From the NCBI RefSeq assembly GCF_907164905.1, contig NZ_CAJRAF010000001.1, positions 1,089,001-1,153,000 of the forward strand: a stretch of 64,000 nt of DNA. The letters run 5' to 3'. The notes below the pieces were generated by a model. That model was not told the origin of the DNA, searched no databases, and saw nothing but the letters and a program-made list of their open reading frames with translations. Shown here one piece after another: positions 55,130-64,000 of this stretch (its first letter is position 1; every line of letters begins with the position of its first letter). The translations under genes and the position numbers were made by a program. The stretch is from Dyadobacter sp. CECT 9275 (GTDB lineage Bacteria; Bacteroidota; Bacteroidia; Cytophagales; Spirosomataceae).

Positions 55130-55517
55130 CCTGGGAACCGTTTGCTTGCCTTCTTAACAAGAAGACAAGTTTTTAACTGTTTTCCCTCGGCTAAACCTCA
55201 CAATAATTGGAAAAAACTAATTTTTGAAAAATATTGTAATTAGTTATTATAATAATTCAAAATATAATAGCTGATTTTCTCTAAAATGGCAGAATAACAG
55301 GAAGTTGCTCAGGTTAGCAGCGAGGCATTTGATATGTTGCTCCCTTGGAAAATTACTAGGCTTTGGTGGTTGGGCGATAGCAAGGTGACGGAATTGAAGA
55401 CATTTGTCATCAGAGATTAGAGAATTCGTAGCCACAGATCACCACAATTCGGCAATTAAGGAAATTTCGTTTAGGTTGAAATTGCACATGATAAATAATT
55501 GATCTATATTTCTTTCC
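55130..55517. other. 388-bp AT-rich intergenic region
   Basis: No supportable gene is visible. It is very AT-rich around 55200-55270 and probably contains the promoter of the minus-strand sigma/FecR/Sus locus. No single promoter pair could be picked with confidence. Confidence 0.45.
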
Positions 55518-55721
55518 CTACTGATAAACAATAGTCTGTTGGTGGTCAATCTGCCACGGAATCACGTGGCCAAGCCATCCGAATTCTCCAATGATGGATT
55601 TGTACTGGTTCCAAAGGCCGTATTGAGCGATAAAGTCATCGCCGATCAGCGTGATGCCGTCCCTCTCGTTAACAAAAAGGGAATGAAAAGGGTAATACTT
55701 TCCGCCGACTTTGACATCCAT
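55518..55721 (-). CDS. short hypothetical ORF (67 aa), possibly a 3' gene fragment
   Basis: The frame MDVKVGGKYYPFHSLFVNER continues with a GITLIGDDFIAQYG segment that loosely resembles the active-site loop region of retropepsin-like proteases, but it has no signal peptide and no recognised domain. It begins 38 bp after the lipoprotein gene at 55760 in the same direction. Composition looks protein-like; the evidence for expression is weak. Confidence 0.35.
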   Translation of the reverse strand: MDVKVGGKYYPFHSLFVNERDGITLIGDDFIAQYGLWNQYKSIIGEFGWLGHVIPWQIDHQQTIVYQ

Positions 55722-55759
55722 TGCAGACTTTACCGATTGTCATATTTTTGGAATGAAAA

Positions 55760-56287
55760 TCATAACATTACTTGAAGTATCAGCCGGGAGTCTATTCGTG
55801 AAACGGTAAACGAATGGTCCTCGATTACCGGATCAGTTACGCTAATATGAAACGGATTACATTCGTTGTCTGATTCTTTTTCCTTATTCATATAGGATAG
55901 GGTTGTAATTCCTACATTGGGGATGTTTATTTTGTATTTGAATGCCCCCTTTTTGGTATCAAAAATGTGAAACACCAGAGCGCCATACATAGGTGAACCC
56001 GATCTATTTTCAATCATCCCGTGTTCTGAGGAGAGGTCTCCCAGCTCTGGGGTGATGGTTATCGTTGCAGGATCAATATTTTTTGACAAAAGAATGTTCT
56101 CTCCAGTTTTCCCATCGACAAATAATAGCCCCACCTGGGTAGGTGTTCGTTCACTAAGCACATCTTCGCAGGGATTTGGTTGTTTTGATTTCTGACACCC
56201 TGGCCCAAAACTTAGGGCAACCAGGAATACCAGAGTCACGTAATGACATTGCTTGGAAAGCAAAGGAGCTAGTCTTCTGTTTTTCAT
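55760..56287 (-). CDS. lipoprotein of unknown function (175 aa)
   Basis: The N-terminus KNRRLAPLLSKQCHYVTLVF plus FGPGC forms a lipoprotein signal (Cys about 31). The mature part is beta-rich with alternating hydrophobic strands (TQVGLLFVDGKTGENILL, ATITITPELGDLS, GALVFHIFDTKKGAFKYKI) and no recognised motif. It faces the periplasm or the cell surface. It lies between the decaying barrel gene (56744) and the short ORF at 55518, all on the minus strand, and may belong to a small outer-membrane module. Confidence 0.65.
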   Translation of the reverse strand: MKNRRLAPLLSKQCHYVTLVFLVALSFGPGCQKSKQPNPCEDVLSERTPTQVGLLFVDGKTGENILLSKNIDPATITITPELGDLSSEHGMIENRSGSPMYGALVFHIFDTKKGAFKYKINIPNVGITTLSYMNKEKESDNECNPFHISVTDPVIEDHSFTVSRIDSRLILQVML

Positions 56288-56743
56288 AGTGAATTTCTGT
56301 TAAAACAAGTAGTAATTTTCTCTACGGTTGTCATGCTGCGTATTTTCTAGTTGTTCTCTGCCTACGCCTGCGGTTGGGCATGCCTTTTTTAGCAAGCAAA
56401 TCAGTACGTTGCGGTGAACCGAAGTTATTGTTGCCGAAGCATTAGTTTTAGTAAATCAGTTTCTTACCGGTATTATTGTCACCTTCCGCAACGGATCGAT
56501 TAAAGCTATCGTTAGTGGTAAGCCGAGCTTCATGTTGTAGTAGCTAGCTTGTTGATATTTTCAAACTTTGCTTTAGCTTGTGTATGTTTTCCAACTTTGG
56601 TTTTCTTTTGGTTCTGCAAATCCCGCTGTATTGTCAACTAATGGAGTTCGGGCCTGTCAGGCTTGAGTATATGTTCGTTTAATTCCTCTAGACTTGCTCA
56701 TTCGACGACTCTACTAACCTTCCAAAACCAACCAGGATAACCT
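56288..56743. other. 456-bp non-coding gap without recognised features
   Basis: Short open stretches exist, but none shows a protein family, tRNA fold or strong hairpin. The sequence may be decayed DNA next to the interrupted barrel gene. Confidence 0.5.
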
Positions 56744-59131
56744 TTAATTACGGTTTGCCCTATTCTCTTCATCACTTTTTTTACTTGCCGGTGCCTTGTA
56801 GGTTGAACTTCCAAAGTTATAGGTCAGGCTGAATACCAAGCGATGCGTACCGTAATAATGATAAAAGTCATTGTCGATAATAGTCTTCTCCCGGAAAATG
56901 AGCCGTCTTCGGCCTGTATGAAAAGCGTCGTACAAAGTTAGCTTGGAATTAACCCTATTCTTGAGCCAGGACTTTTGAAGTCCGAGATCAAAAGTATAAG
57001 CGGGCGCAAAAATGTAAAGGCCGTTACCACTTTTGGATTCATAATTGTAGCTTAAATCCAGCAACCAGTTTTTGAAACTGAATACCTGATTGCCATTGAC
57101 GGTGTAATTGAATATGCCGATGTTGTAGGTCTAACCCAAATATGGCCTAAGTTCCCTGTTAAAATAAAGGCCAATGTTGTTATTGACTCGCCACCATTTC
57201 CTTACAGTTAATGGCATGCTTGCCTGGATATTAGCAAAATTCCTGTATGGCAAATTAGTGCCCAGATAGGCCAAAATATTTGTCACCGGATCGTATTCCG
57301 GGTACCGTACCATGGGATCTTTTTCTCGACCCGCATTTAATGAAGCATGAAAATTCCTAATGGTATAGGACAGGGAAAAAAGCTCAGTCGTGGACGGTTG
57401 AAGATAAGGATTTCCGATCCAATAGTTTCGCGGACTCAGATAGAAACGGAACGGGTTCAGTGCTTCGAAGGTCGGCCTGGTGAGGCGGCGGCTGTAAGTG
57501 AATGCCAACTGGTGACTATTTTCGATTTCATTGGTAAAATTAAGGCTTGGTAGCCATTTTAAGTATTTTTTTTCGGTAACGGCAGCATCTGTTATTGAAT
57601 TTGCAAGGTTGCTTGTTTGTTCTGTTGTTATACTCAGGCTATAATTAAATTTGTCTCGATGCCCGCTGTAAGAAAAGTAAGCCGCGGCAATACGTTCCTG
57701 ATAGCGGAACAGATTACTGCGCCTGGGATCGGGGATGAATACATCATTGCTCAGTGTATCGTAGCGAAGATTGTTCCTGGTGGTCGTATAGGCAAATTTG
57801 CCGCCAAATTCCAATTTCCCTCGTTTTATATTTTGTGTATAATCTGCCTGGGCGGCACGGATCATTACATTGTTTCTTGCAATGGTTTTCCAATAATCGG
57901 TTAATTGATTACCAGGCACTTTTCGGTTTTGAATATCCTCGGTTTGCCGGTTGTCTATCTGTGCGAGTGCGGTAGCCACATGCAGTTCGCTGTTCTTGAA
58001 GCTTACATCGTAATTTAGTCCGCCGCTGTAATTATGCTGCTTTGGCAGAGCGTTGTTTTCGCTTGTGATCGCTGAAACGGTTTTCGCAAAATCATAGGTT
58101 TGTGTAATCAGCTGGTTGCCTGTGACAGCATTCCGGCCAATTTGGTAAGTCCTCACATAGGCCTCAAGGTTATGTCCCTTCAGTATCTGGTAACCAACTC
58201 TTGCCTGTATATTTAAGTTACGATTGAACGTGATAGTCCTGGTATCAGTGGTCATGGCATTGGAATCGGACAGGTATTGCAGCGCATGATATTTATAGAA
58301 AGTGCTGCCGGTGGTTTGTCCAAGGTTAAGATCATAGACAAAGCTGTTTGTTTTGAAAGTAAGAGCAAGGGTATTGTCCAACAGGCTGTACAAGTTTCGT
58401 TGGAATCGGATATTATAACTCCCCCTAAGCCCCAGGGCCTGATTTCTTTTGAGTTTAACATCGATGATGCCCTGATACTCGCCATCATATTTTGACGATG
58501 GCTGGTTGATCTGCTCAACGGATTCGATCATATCGGGCGAAAGGCTACTTAAATAGACCCGAATTTCGTCCCGGTTCATGTTTACAGGTTTGCCATCTAC
58601 GAAAAGCGTTGGAGTTGCCCTGCTTGCCAATAGCATTGTTCCATCGGGATTAATTTGAAGGCCCAGAAGTTTTCTGAACACATCCAGTAAACTGGCATCT
58701 GCCTTAAAAAATGGGTTGCCGGCAACACCAATTTTTACCTGGCCATTTCGTATCTCGAAATTAGGCCGCTCGCCTTTGACTGTAACTTCTTTGAGCAGGC
58801 TGATATCTTCCGTCATTAGAATAGTACCCAAATTCAAGATGTTAGTGCCGTTTTCGTTTAGCAGGATTTCCTTTTGAATGTTCTTATAGCCTATACAGCT
58901 GGCCGACAATACGTATTTGCCGTGCGGTGTTTCTCGGAATTCAAATATCCCTGCTGTATCGCTAAGTGCATATTTAATTTGGCTTGATAAGTCCTGGGCG
59001 GCTAATGCCAGATTACCAAGGGGAATACTTTGTCCGGTTTTCCCATCCACCAGTTTTCCAGTGATAGTTTGTGCTTGTAGACAAAGGCTTGCAATCGAGC
59101 AGAGGTATGATAACAAAAACTTCAATCCCAT
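56744..59131 (-). pseudogene. outer-membrane beta-barrel (TonB-receptor-like) gene interrupted by in-frame TAG
   Basis: The start at ATG 59131 (MGLKFLLSYLCSIASLCLQAQ) gives a signal peptide. It is followed by a regulatory-like domain (ITGKLVDGKTGQSIPLGNLALAA), a plug-like part (KVGERPNFEIRNGQVKIGV-type, VDGKPVNMNRDEIRVYL) and a barrel. The frame is stopped by TAG at 57131-57133 after PYLG, but the same frame continues with YNIGIFNYTVNGNQVFSFKN to 56744, exactly where homologous barrels continue. The 796-codon gene therefore has one nonsense codon. It may be a recent mutation, an assembly error or a suppressible amber. An AraC regulator gene lies just upstream. Confidence 0.7.
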
Positions 59132-59260
59132 TTTCGCTTTTTTGGATTTTGTAGAATGGCTCAAAACTAGCGCAGGTGATTCAGAAGGACGTTTTAATTC
59201 TCAGATTCAGGAGTACGGAATTATAAACCAGTACCAAAACTTATGCAGATGACCCAGGGG

Positions 59261-60184
59261 CTACTGTGCTCTGTAAAGTGTAGGGGTCGTATTTTTATGT
59301 TTTTTAAACGCAGCGTAGAAAGTTGATTTTGAATTGAAACCAACTTCGTAGCCGATTGCTTCAAGTTTCATGCCCCGGTCGCGGGCCATCAATTCACAAA
59401 CCTCGTTTATTCGGTATTCGTTAACGTATACAGCAAAGCTTCTAGCCATGTTATCATTGAGTAACTGCGAGAGCTGATGGCCTGAAATATTGATCTTTGC
59501 CGCTAGTTCGTTTAATTTAAGATCCGGATTTTTATAAAGCTGCTGTTCTGTCATGATCTTATGGAGCCTGGCTGTAAGCGAAAGTGCATGCTCCTCGATA
59601 ATTTTCTTATTACCGTACCGCTCAGCATCCTCATTGCCCAGGAACGCGGTATCGGATTTCCTTCTGTTTACAAAAAGGGGGATGTTTAGATAGATCAGCA
59701 GCGAAAAAAAGACTGCCCCGCTGATATAGATATAATTGGAAGAAGTGAAGAAAACAATCAGGTAGGCAGCCAAAATAACGGCATTTGTCGCAAAGATGGA
59801 TAGTATTGGCTTTTCGCTTGGAGACAACTTTTCGCCGGATAAGAATAACTTAGCAAAAACACTTCGCAGCTCCCAACCTGTAAAGGCAAAATAAACGACC
59901 CATTGTCCATATATGATATGTACAATATAATGGTTCCAATCCCATGGGTGACTCTGGTACGGAACCATTAAGCCAACGATCACAATGAGTACAAACCAAA
60001 AACAAAACGTGTATTTCCAGGTGACCGGCGTTTTTTGAAGCTGCACCAATGCTGCCTTCGTAAAATAATACAGGGAGGGACCAATAAAAAAGCAGCCCGA
60101 CAGGCCAATCTGCAAATAGATACGGGGCGACTCCGGATGAAAATAAGACAAAATTGCTTTACCGATCCTAATGCTGAGCGCCAA
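59261..60184 (-). CDS. AraC-family membrane regulator lacking its first transmembrane helix
   Basis: The C-terminal ~110 residues are an AraC/XylS DNA-binding domain (LKLNELAAKINISGHQLSQLL and LEAIGYEVGFNSKSTFYAAFKK). The N-terminal ~180 residues hold several membrane spans of the 7TM sensor type common in Bacteroidota. The frame has no ATG at the N-terminus. It is open up to 60235 and runs YFLGFSLLALSIRIGKAI, but the first helix and start codon of such proteins are missing, replaced by the 3' end of the BRCT gene read in another frame. A TTG at 60184 is the only start-like codon. It is probably truncated by a deletion and may be non-functional. It may have controlled the barrel gene downstream. 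Confidence 0.65.
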   Translation of the reverse strand: MALSIRIGKAILSYFHPESPRIYLQIGLSGCFFIGPSLYYFTKAALVQLQKTPVTWKYTFCFWFVLIVIVGLMVPYQSHPWDWNHYIVHIIYGQWVVYFAFTGWELRSVFAKLFLSGEKLSPSEKPILSIFATNAVILAAYLIVFFTSSNYIYISGAVFFSLLIYLNIPLFVNRRKSDTAFLGNEDAERYGNKKIIEEHALSLTARLHKIMTEQQLYKNPDLKLNELAAKINISGHQLSQLLNDNMARSFAVYVNEYRINEVCELMARDRGMKLEAIGYEVGFNSKSTFYAAFKKHKNTTPTLYRAQ

Positions 60185-61070
60185 TAGCGAAAAACCCAGG
60201 AAATACGACGAAGACGTTTTTTCCGCCTTTCTTCTTCAGGTTCATGGCCTTTTCCACCTTCCGGCCATACATCTCAAAAGCCCAGGAAGGGTTTCGCACG
60301 TCGCATATCACGAGGTAGTGCAGCTTTGCGGTCACCGAGTCGGCAGCAATGCCCCCATAAAGTATAACGATCTGCGCCAATTCCTTCCGCGAATACCTCG
60401 AGGACTCTCCGGTGAAACAGAACGAGTATTCCTGGATCAGGATCGAAACCTGCTGCTCTGACAGCTTTACAGGAATGGCGGCCCTGTGCTGCTTGACCAG
60501 CTTGATGGAGCTTACTGAATGACAGAATGTAAGCAGTTCACTGTGCTCGTCTGCAGATAGTTGGCGTTCGGCCCGGATGCACTCAATTGCGGGCAATAGA
60601 GTATCAAACGGCCATGTTTTAAACAATCACGCATTTTCGTAAGACCAGTTTCCGAGAGCGGCGAGTTCTTCGATATTGATCGTTTGGTCCGCCGAAATCC
60701 CCGCCAGAAACCCGCCGAGCTGTTGCGTGGAAGAGGTGATCACATCATAATAAGTATTCCGGTTGCAATCCAGGTAATTCCTGCAAAGTCAGATCAGGCC
60801 CTTGGCCTCTTCGGTCGTCGCAACGCCATCGCTGATAATTGAATTAATCTTGGTGATAAACTTGTTGTATGGAGCCTTCGCCTGTAAGCTGGAAACGGAG
60901 TCGATCCATGCACGAAGCAAATCAATTTCGCTGTCATTGATGTGACCATCAGCCTGAATGCCGACAATCAGCCCGTAAAGCGTATTCAAATCTTTATGAA
61001 CCTGAGCTGGCCCACAGAATTGACGGAACGATCCGCTATCGTATTGGTCGAAATGGGAGGTGCTGAGCAT
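60168..61070 (-). pseudogene. BRCT-domain protein gene with two in-frame TGA codons, fused to AraC gene
   Basis: From ATG 61070 one continuous frame reads HFDQYDSGSFRQFCGPAQVHKD, a tellurite-resistance-like (TerB) helical region, and, after TGA at 60789 and TGA at 60627, a BRCT domain (FCFTGESSRYSRKELAQIV, VEKAMNLKKKG). All three pieces stay in the same frame and together match one full protein, so the stops are nonsense mutations, not gene borders. The normal C-terminus is absent: after GGKNVFVVF the frame runs into the AraC gene. This is a dead gene ended by a deletion junction near 60225. Confidence 0.7.
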
Positions 61071-61344
61071 TTTGGAGGTTGAGCTAGGTTTACTTTTAGG
61101 GTAAAGTAATCGATGTAACCATTCTAATCCGTTTTCCCTGGGAATTGAGGAAACGGTATGTGAGTGTCCTGGTTTGCTGTTTTACGAGCGGATCCGGCCG
61201 TTGTGCTTATCACTGTGGTGTGGCTGATCACAGGTGGAATCAGAAATTGGACTGGTCGACCGGAATACTCCGTTGGACAGATCATAAAGTAGTTTTGACT
61301 GCCGTCACTCCAATAGGATACCGTTACAACACACCCAAAACATC

Positions 61345-61372
61345 TTTAAGCGTATCTTAAGAAATTGTTAAG
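61345..61372 (+). promoter_or_regulatory. three 11-bp-spaced TTAAG repeats upstream of the two-component operon
   Basis: The hexamers TTTAAG (61345), CTTAAG (61356) and GTTAAG (61367) start exactly 11 bp apart, one helical turn, about 90 bp before the response-regulator start. This is the layout of OmpR/PhoB-type response-regulator boxes and suggests autoregulation. Nothing else was recognised in the 61071-61461 gap. Confidence 0.7.
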
Positions 61373-61461
61373 GGAATTTTTAGTAAATCATGCTTTACTT
61401 AGCGGTTGTGGTAAAGAATAACCGGGCCTATATGGGGGCACTATCTGAAAAATGGAAGTTT

Positions 61462-62145
61462 ATGAGAATCCTCATTATTGAAGACGAAAAGGGTATCCTG
61501 AATTTTCTCAAGCAAGGCTTAGAGGAAGAATCATATGCGGTGGATACTGCGGCGGAGGGGAAATCGGGCCTGGATATGGCCCTCACTGGAAATTATGATC
61601 TGCTGCTGATAGACTGGATGCTTCCTGGCAAAAGCGGCGTGGAAATCTGCCGGGAATTCAGAAAACATTTTGCCAAAACGCCGGTTATATTTCTTACTGC
61701 CCGTGACACCGTACAGGATACTATTTTCGGATTGCAAGCCGGTGCCAATGACTACATAAAAAAACCGTTCAGTTTTGACGAACTTCTGGAGAGGATCAAG
61801 GTACAGCTGCGGCCTGTCTCGGGTGAACAAGCTGAATTCACCCTCGGCCCGATCCGGATCGACACCCATTCGCACCAGGTATTCAAAGGAGATGAAGAAA
61901 TAAAACTGACGCAAAAGGAATTCGGATTGCTTGAATTTCTTTTAAGAAACAAAGGGAAAGTTTGCCGTCGGACGCGGATCATCGAGAGCGTCTGGGACAT
62001 TCATTTTGAGTACAACACCGGGATCATTGACGTATATATCAACTCCTTAAGAAAAAAACTTAAACTGGCCAAAGAAGAAGATTACATCCAGACCGTCCGT
62101 GGCATGGGTTACATTGCAAAAGAGATCGGACAACCCATATCATGA
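61462..62145 (+). CDS. OmpR/PhoB-family response regulator
   Basis: The start at ATG 61462 (MRILIIEDEKGILNFLKQG) removes a 24-codon upstream extension. The receiver domain at about residues 1-120 has acidic pocket ED residues, phospho-acceptor D51 (LLLIDWMLPGKSG) and the K in YIKKPFSFDELL. The winged-helix DNA-binding domain at about 130-225 contains LTQKEFGLLEFLLRNKGKVCRR and a GMGYIAKE end. Its stop overlaps the kinase start by 4 bp. The 11-bp-spaced repeats upstream of it and of the Rieske gene are plausible binding sites. Confidence 0.93.
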   Translation: MRILIIEDEKGILNFLKQGLEEESYAVDTAAEGKSGLDMALTGNYDLLLIDWMLPGKSGVEICREFRKHFAKTPVIFLTARDTVQDTIFGLQAGANDYIKKPFSFDELLERIKVQLRPVSGEQAEFTLGPIRIDTHSHQVFKGDEEIKLTQKEFGLLEFLLRNKGKVCRRTRIIESVWDIHFEYNTGIIDVYINSLRKKLKLAKEEDYIQTVRGMGYIAKEIGQPIS

Positions 62146-63524
62146 TTACTTCCTACAAGAATAAGATTGCGTCCAACTTCACGCTCAGCACGGCACTTTT
62201 GGTGGCGGTCATTTTTCTGGTCATTTATTATGTAGTCCGTATCGCTGTTTTTAGCGGGTTGCAAAAAGATATCACATTTGAAGCAGACAAACATTTTTAT
62301 GAGGTAGGGGTAAAGGATGGCGCGCCTTTCATAGCCGATAAAGCCGAATGGTTTGAAAGAGAGCACCAGGAGCTGGAAGTCAATCCGGTATTTGTCCAGA
62401 TTACAGATCGCCAAGGCAGGGTTATTGAAAAGTCGCCGAACCTGAAACAGGATGCTCTAACGGCTGATTTATCCCAGGAGAACAAAGTTTTTTTTCGGAG
62501 TAAGCTGAAAGGGCTATCTATTGCACAAATTCAGCTAGCACTAAAAGAAAGGGATAAAATCGCCGGATACCTGGTGGTTGCCCTTCCGATCGAGGAGTCG
62601 GAGCGGGTTTTAGGCACGCTGAAAAATGTGCTGCTCATTGCTTTTCCCATCGTGCTACTGGTGCTGTTCTTTGTGACGAGGTTCATTGCGGGCAAGAGCA
62701 TCCAGCCTGTACTGAGTGTGATTGATACTGCGGGCAAAATTACCAACGAAAATCTGGCGGCCCGTATACCACTTCCGCCAGGCAAAGACGAACTTGGGAA
62801 ATTGGTGATTACGATCAACGACCTGCTGGACCGCATAGAAAATGCAGTGCACCGGGAAAAACAATTTACTTCCGATGCATCGCACGAATTGCGTACCCCG
62901 CTGGCAGTGATCAAGGGAACGCTGGAGGTTCTGATCCGTAAACCGCGATCAGCCCAGGAATATGTCGGGAAGGTAGCATATTGTATTAAAGAGATCGACA
63001 GGATCAGTTATCTGGTGGACCAGCTATTGCTTCTGGCCCGGTTTGAGAGCCAGAAAAAGGCGCTGGATGCGCAGGCTATTGACCTTTCGGAGTTGACAGC
63101 CACCATCCTGCAAAGGCAACAGGATCAGATTCTTGCCAAAGGCCTTTCGGTTGAACTGGAAGCCGGGGAGCATTATGATGTATGCAGTGATCCATACATG
63201 GTCGATATCATTATTGAAAACCTCATTTCAAATGCCGTTAAATATTCTCATCCTCATGAAAGGATTAGAATTGAGATAAAGAAAATGAATGCCGAAATCA
63301 TTTATTCGGTGATTGACCGGGGGATCGGCATTGCTCCCGAGGAAATCCCAAAAATACAGGAGCCCTTTTATCGCTCCCATCCTTTGCAACACCCGCATAT
63401 CACAGGAAATGGTTTGGGACTTTCTATTGTGAAAAGAATGTGTGAACTGCTGGTGATCCGGTTCGAAATTGAAAGCCATCCGGATGAGCATGGAACCACA
63501 GCCAGGCTGACTTTTCAGTCTTAA
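62142..63524 (+). CDS. HAMP-domain sensor histidine kinase
   Basis: The 460-residue kinase has a first membrane span near residues 14-38 (FTLSTALLVAVIFLVIYYVV), a ~140-residue periplasmic sensor and a second span near 158-180 (VLLIAFPIVLLVLFFVTRFIAG). Then come a HAMP linker, a HisKA domain with H248 (DASHELRTPLAVIKGTLE) and an HATPase with N-box (IIIENLISNAVKYS), G1 (DRGIGIAPEE) and G2 (GNGLGLSIVKR). It phosphorylates the response regulator at 61462. The stimulus is unknown, but the downstream Rieske gene suggests an envelope redox or metal cue. Confidence 0.93.
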   Translation: MITSYKNKIASNFTLSTALLVAVIFLVIYYVVRIAVFSGLQKDITFEADKHFYEVGVKDGAPFIADKAEWFEREHQELEVNPVFVQITDRQGRVIEKSPNLKQDALTADLSQENKVFFRSKLKGLSIAQIQLALKERDKIAGYLVVALPIEESERVLGTLKNVLLIAFPIVLLVLFFVTRFIAGKSIQPVLSVIDTAGKITNENLAARIPLPPGKDELGKLVITINDLLDRIENAVHREKQFTSDASHELRTPLAVIKGTLEVLIRKPRSAQEYVGKVAYCIKEIDRISYLVDQLLLLARFESQKKALDAQAIDLSELTATILQRQQDQILAKGLSVELEAGEHYDVCSDPYMVDIIIENLISNAVKYSHPHERIRIEIKKMNAEIIYSVIDRGIGIAPEEIPKIQEPFYRSHPLQHPHITGNGLGLSIVKRMCELLVIRFEIESHPDEHGTTARLTFQS

Positions 63525-63577
63525 GCAAACCTTAAGATTTCCTTGAGAATAACCTAAGAATGCCCGCTTTACTTTTG
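63520..63577 (+). promoter_or_regulatory. four 11-bp-spaced repeats and a Bacteroidota-type -7 element before the Rieske gene
   Basis: CTTAAG (63520), CTTAAG (63531), CTTGAG (63542) and CCTAAG (63553) repeat at exactly 11-bp intervals, the first overlapping the kinase stop codon. TACTTTTG at 63570-63577 fits the TAnnTTTG -7 consensus, with no good TTTG at -33, so the repeats probably replace it as activator sites. The same hexamer pattern lies upstream of the response-regulator gene. Confidence 0.7.
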
Positions 63578-63619
63578 ACTGGTCTTTGAGACCAAGCAAT
63601 TTTAAACAAATACATTCTT

Positions 63620-64000
63620 ATGAGCTTTGAGAAAAATGCTGCCAATGTTAGCCGCCACGATTTTTTGAGGCAGTTGGGCTTCGCCGGATCGGCTCTGGCT
63701 GCGGTCTATTTTGCCGGAACGCTTGAATCCTGCACCAATGACAGGGTCAGCCCGGAACCTAACAACCTGACCCTGAATTTGAATGACGCGGCCAACGCCG
63801 CCCTGAAAAAAAATGGAGGATATGTGATCAGGGAGGGCGTCGTAATCGCCAGGAGCAACACAGGGGCATATATTGCTGCCACCCTCACATGTAGCCATGA
63901 GGGTAAAAACGAGATCACCTATCAGACAGACCATTTTTATTGCACTGCACACGGGGCCAAATACGACAATACCGGAAAGGGCCTGAACAGTGAAGGGAAA
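63620..64000 (+). CDS. Rieske [2Fe-2S] protein, N-terminal part (cut by window edge)
   Basis: From ATG 63620 the frame is open to the window end (127 codons). It has a twin-arginine-like leader (NVSRHDFLRQLGFAGSALAA), possibly a lipoprotein Cys (ESC), and the Rieske cluster ligands C91-S-H93 and C108-T-A-H111 (TCSHEG, FYCTAHG). Such proteins transfer electrons as part of a bc-type complex or as stand-alone periplasmic carriers. It is probably regulated by the two-component system just upstream. Confidence 0.85.
   Translation, partial: MSFEKNAANVSRHDFLRQLGFAGSALAAVYFAGTLESCTNDRVSPEPNNLTLNLNDAANAALKKNGGYVIREGVVIARSNTGAYIAATLTCSHEGKNEITYQTDHFYCTAHGAKYDNTGKGLNSEGK

Noticed and set aside
55247..55435. 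62-codon minus-strand frame in the gap before the second sigma locus
   Set aside because: No family, no ribosome-binding context, and it is located in AT-rich DNA likely to hold promoter sequences.
61145..61360. 71-codon plus-strand frame upstream of the two-component operon
   Set aside because: Composition is unlike a protein and it overlaps the 11-bp repeat array, so it is treated as non-coding.

Overview
The window reads as a Bacteroidota chromosome, most likely order Cytophagales (Dyadobacter/Spirosoma-like). This is inferred from two complete ECF sigma / FecR anti-sigma / SusC / SusD loci, PVC-type cytochrome dehydrogenases, DUF1080, ThuA and Gfo/Idh/MocA genes with twin-arginine leaders, and a TAnnTTTG-type promoter element. 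No species can be named from the sequence alone.

Layout. (1) 1-5600 is an AT-richer accessory island: a 5-cytosine DNA methyltransferase cut by the window edge, small minus-strand genes, a winged-helix protein, a tRNA-like gene with a CUA (amber) anticodon, four tiny genes with overlapping stop/start codons, a divergent HTH regulator, a strong terminator and a broken tyrosine integrase. (2) 5689-12583 (+) is a sigma/FecR/SusC/SusD uptake locus, followed by a 3' scrap of a GH29 fucosidase gene. (3) 13156-44684 (+) is a run of 16 co-directional secreted-enzyme genes. They comprise four soluble-dehydrogenase-like beta-propeller proteins linked to electron carriers (one cupredoxin fusion, three with one CxxCH haem site), two parallel beta-helix proteins, GH29, DUF1080-PA14, ThuA, PIG-L deacetylase, GH127, a TolB-like propeller, a sugar isomerase/epimerase, a Gfo/Idh/MocA oxidoreductase, a CE15-like esterase and GH95. 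A GH32 gene remnant lies inside the run. (4) 44685-45864 holds decayed transposase fragments. (5) 55129-45865 (-) is a second, oppositely oriented sigma/FecR/SusC/SusD locus ending in a large PIG-L-type protein. (6) 55500-61070 (-) is a decaying segment: a lipoprotein, an outer-membrane barrel gene with an in-frame TAG, a 5'-truncated AraC-type membrane regulator, and a BRCT-domain gene with two in-frame TGAs whose 3' end runs into the AraC gene. (7) 61345-64000 (+) is an OmpR/HAMP-kinase two-component system followed by a Rieske protein. Upstream of both are hexamer direct repeats with an exact 11-bp period.

How it may work together (inference). The two Sus loci import oligosaccharides under trans-envelope sigma control. 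Between them the secreted enzymes would de-esterify, defucosylate and de-arabinosylate a branched plant or algal glycan. The carrier-linked propellers, DUF1080 protein, isomerase/epimerase and Gfo/Idh/MocA oxidoreductase resemble an oxidative (keto-sugar) route of glycoside cleavage. The most unusual gene is the ~1768-residue protein at 13156-18462, which joins a degenerate SGNH domain, a PVC dehydrogenase-like propeller, a HEAT-like segment, a discoidin-like domain, an intact type-1 copper site and a ThuA domain. Functions are assigned by motif recognition only; no database search was possible.
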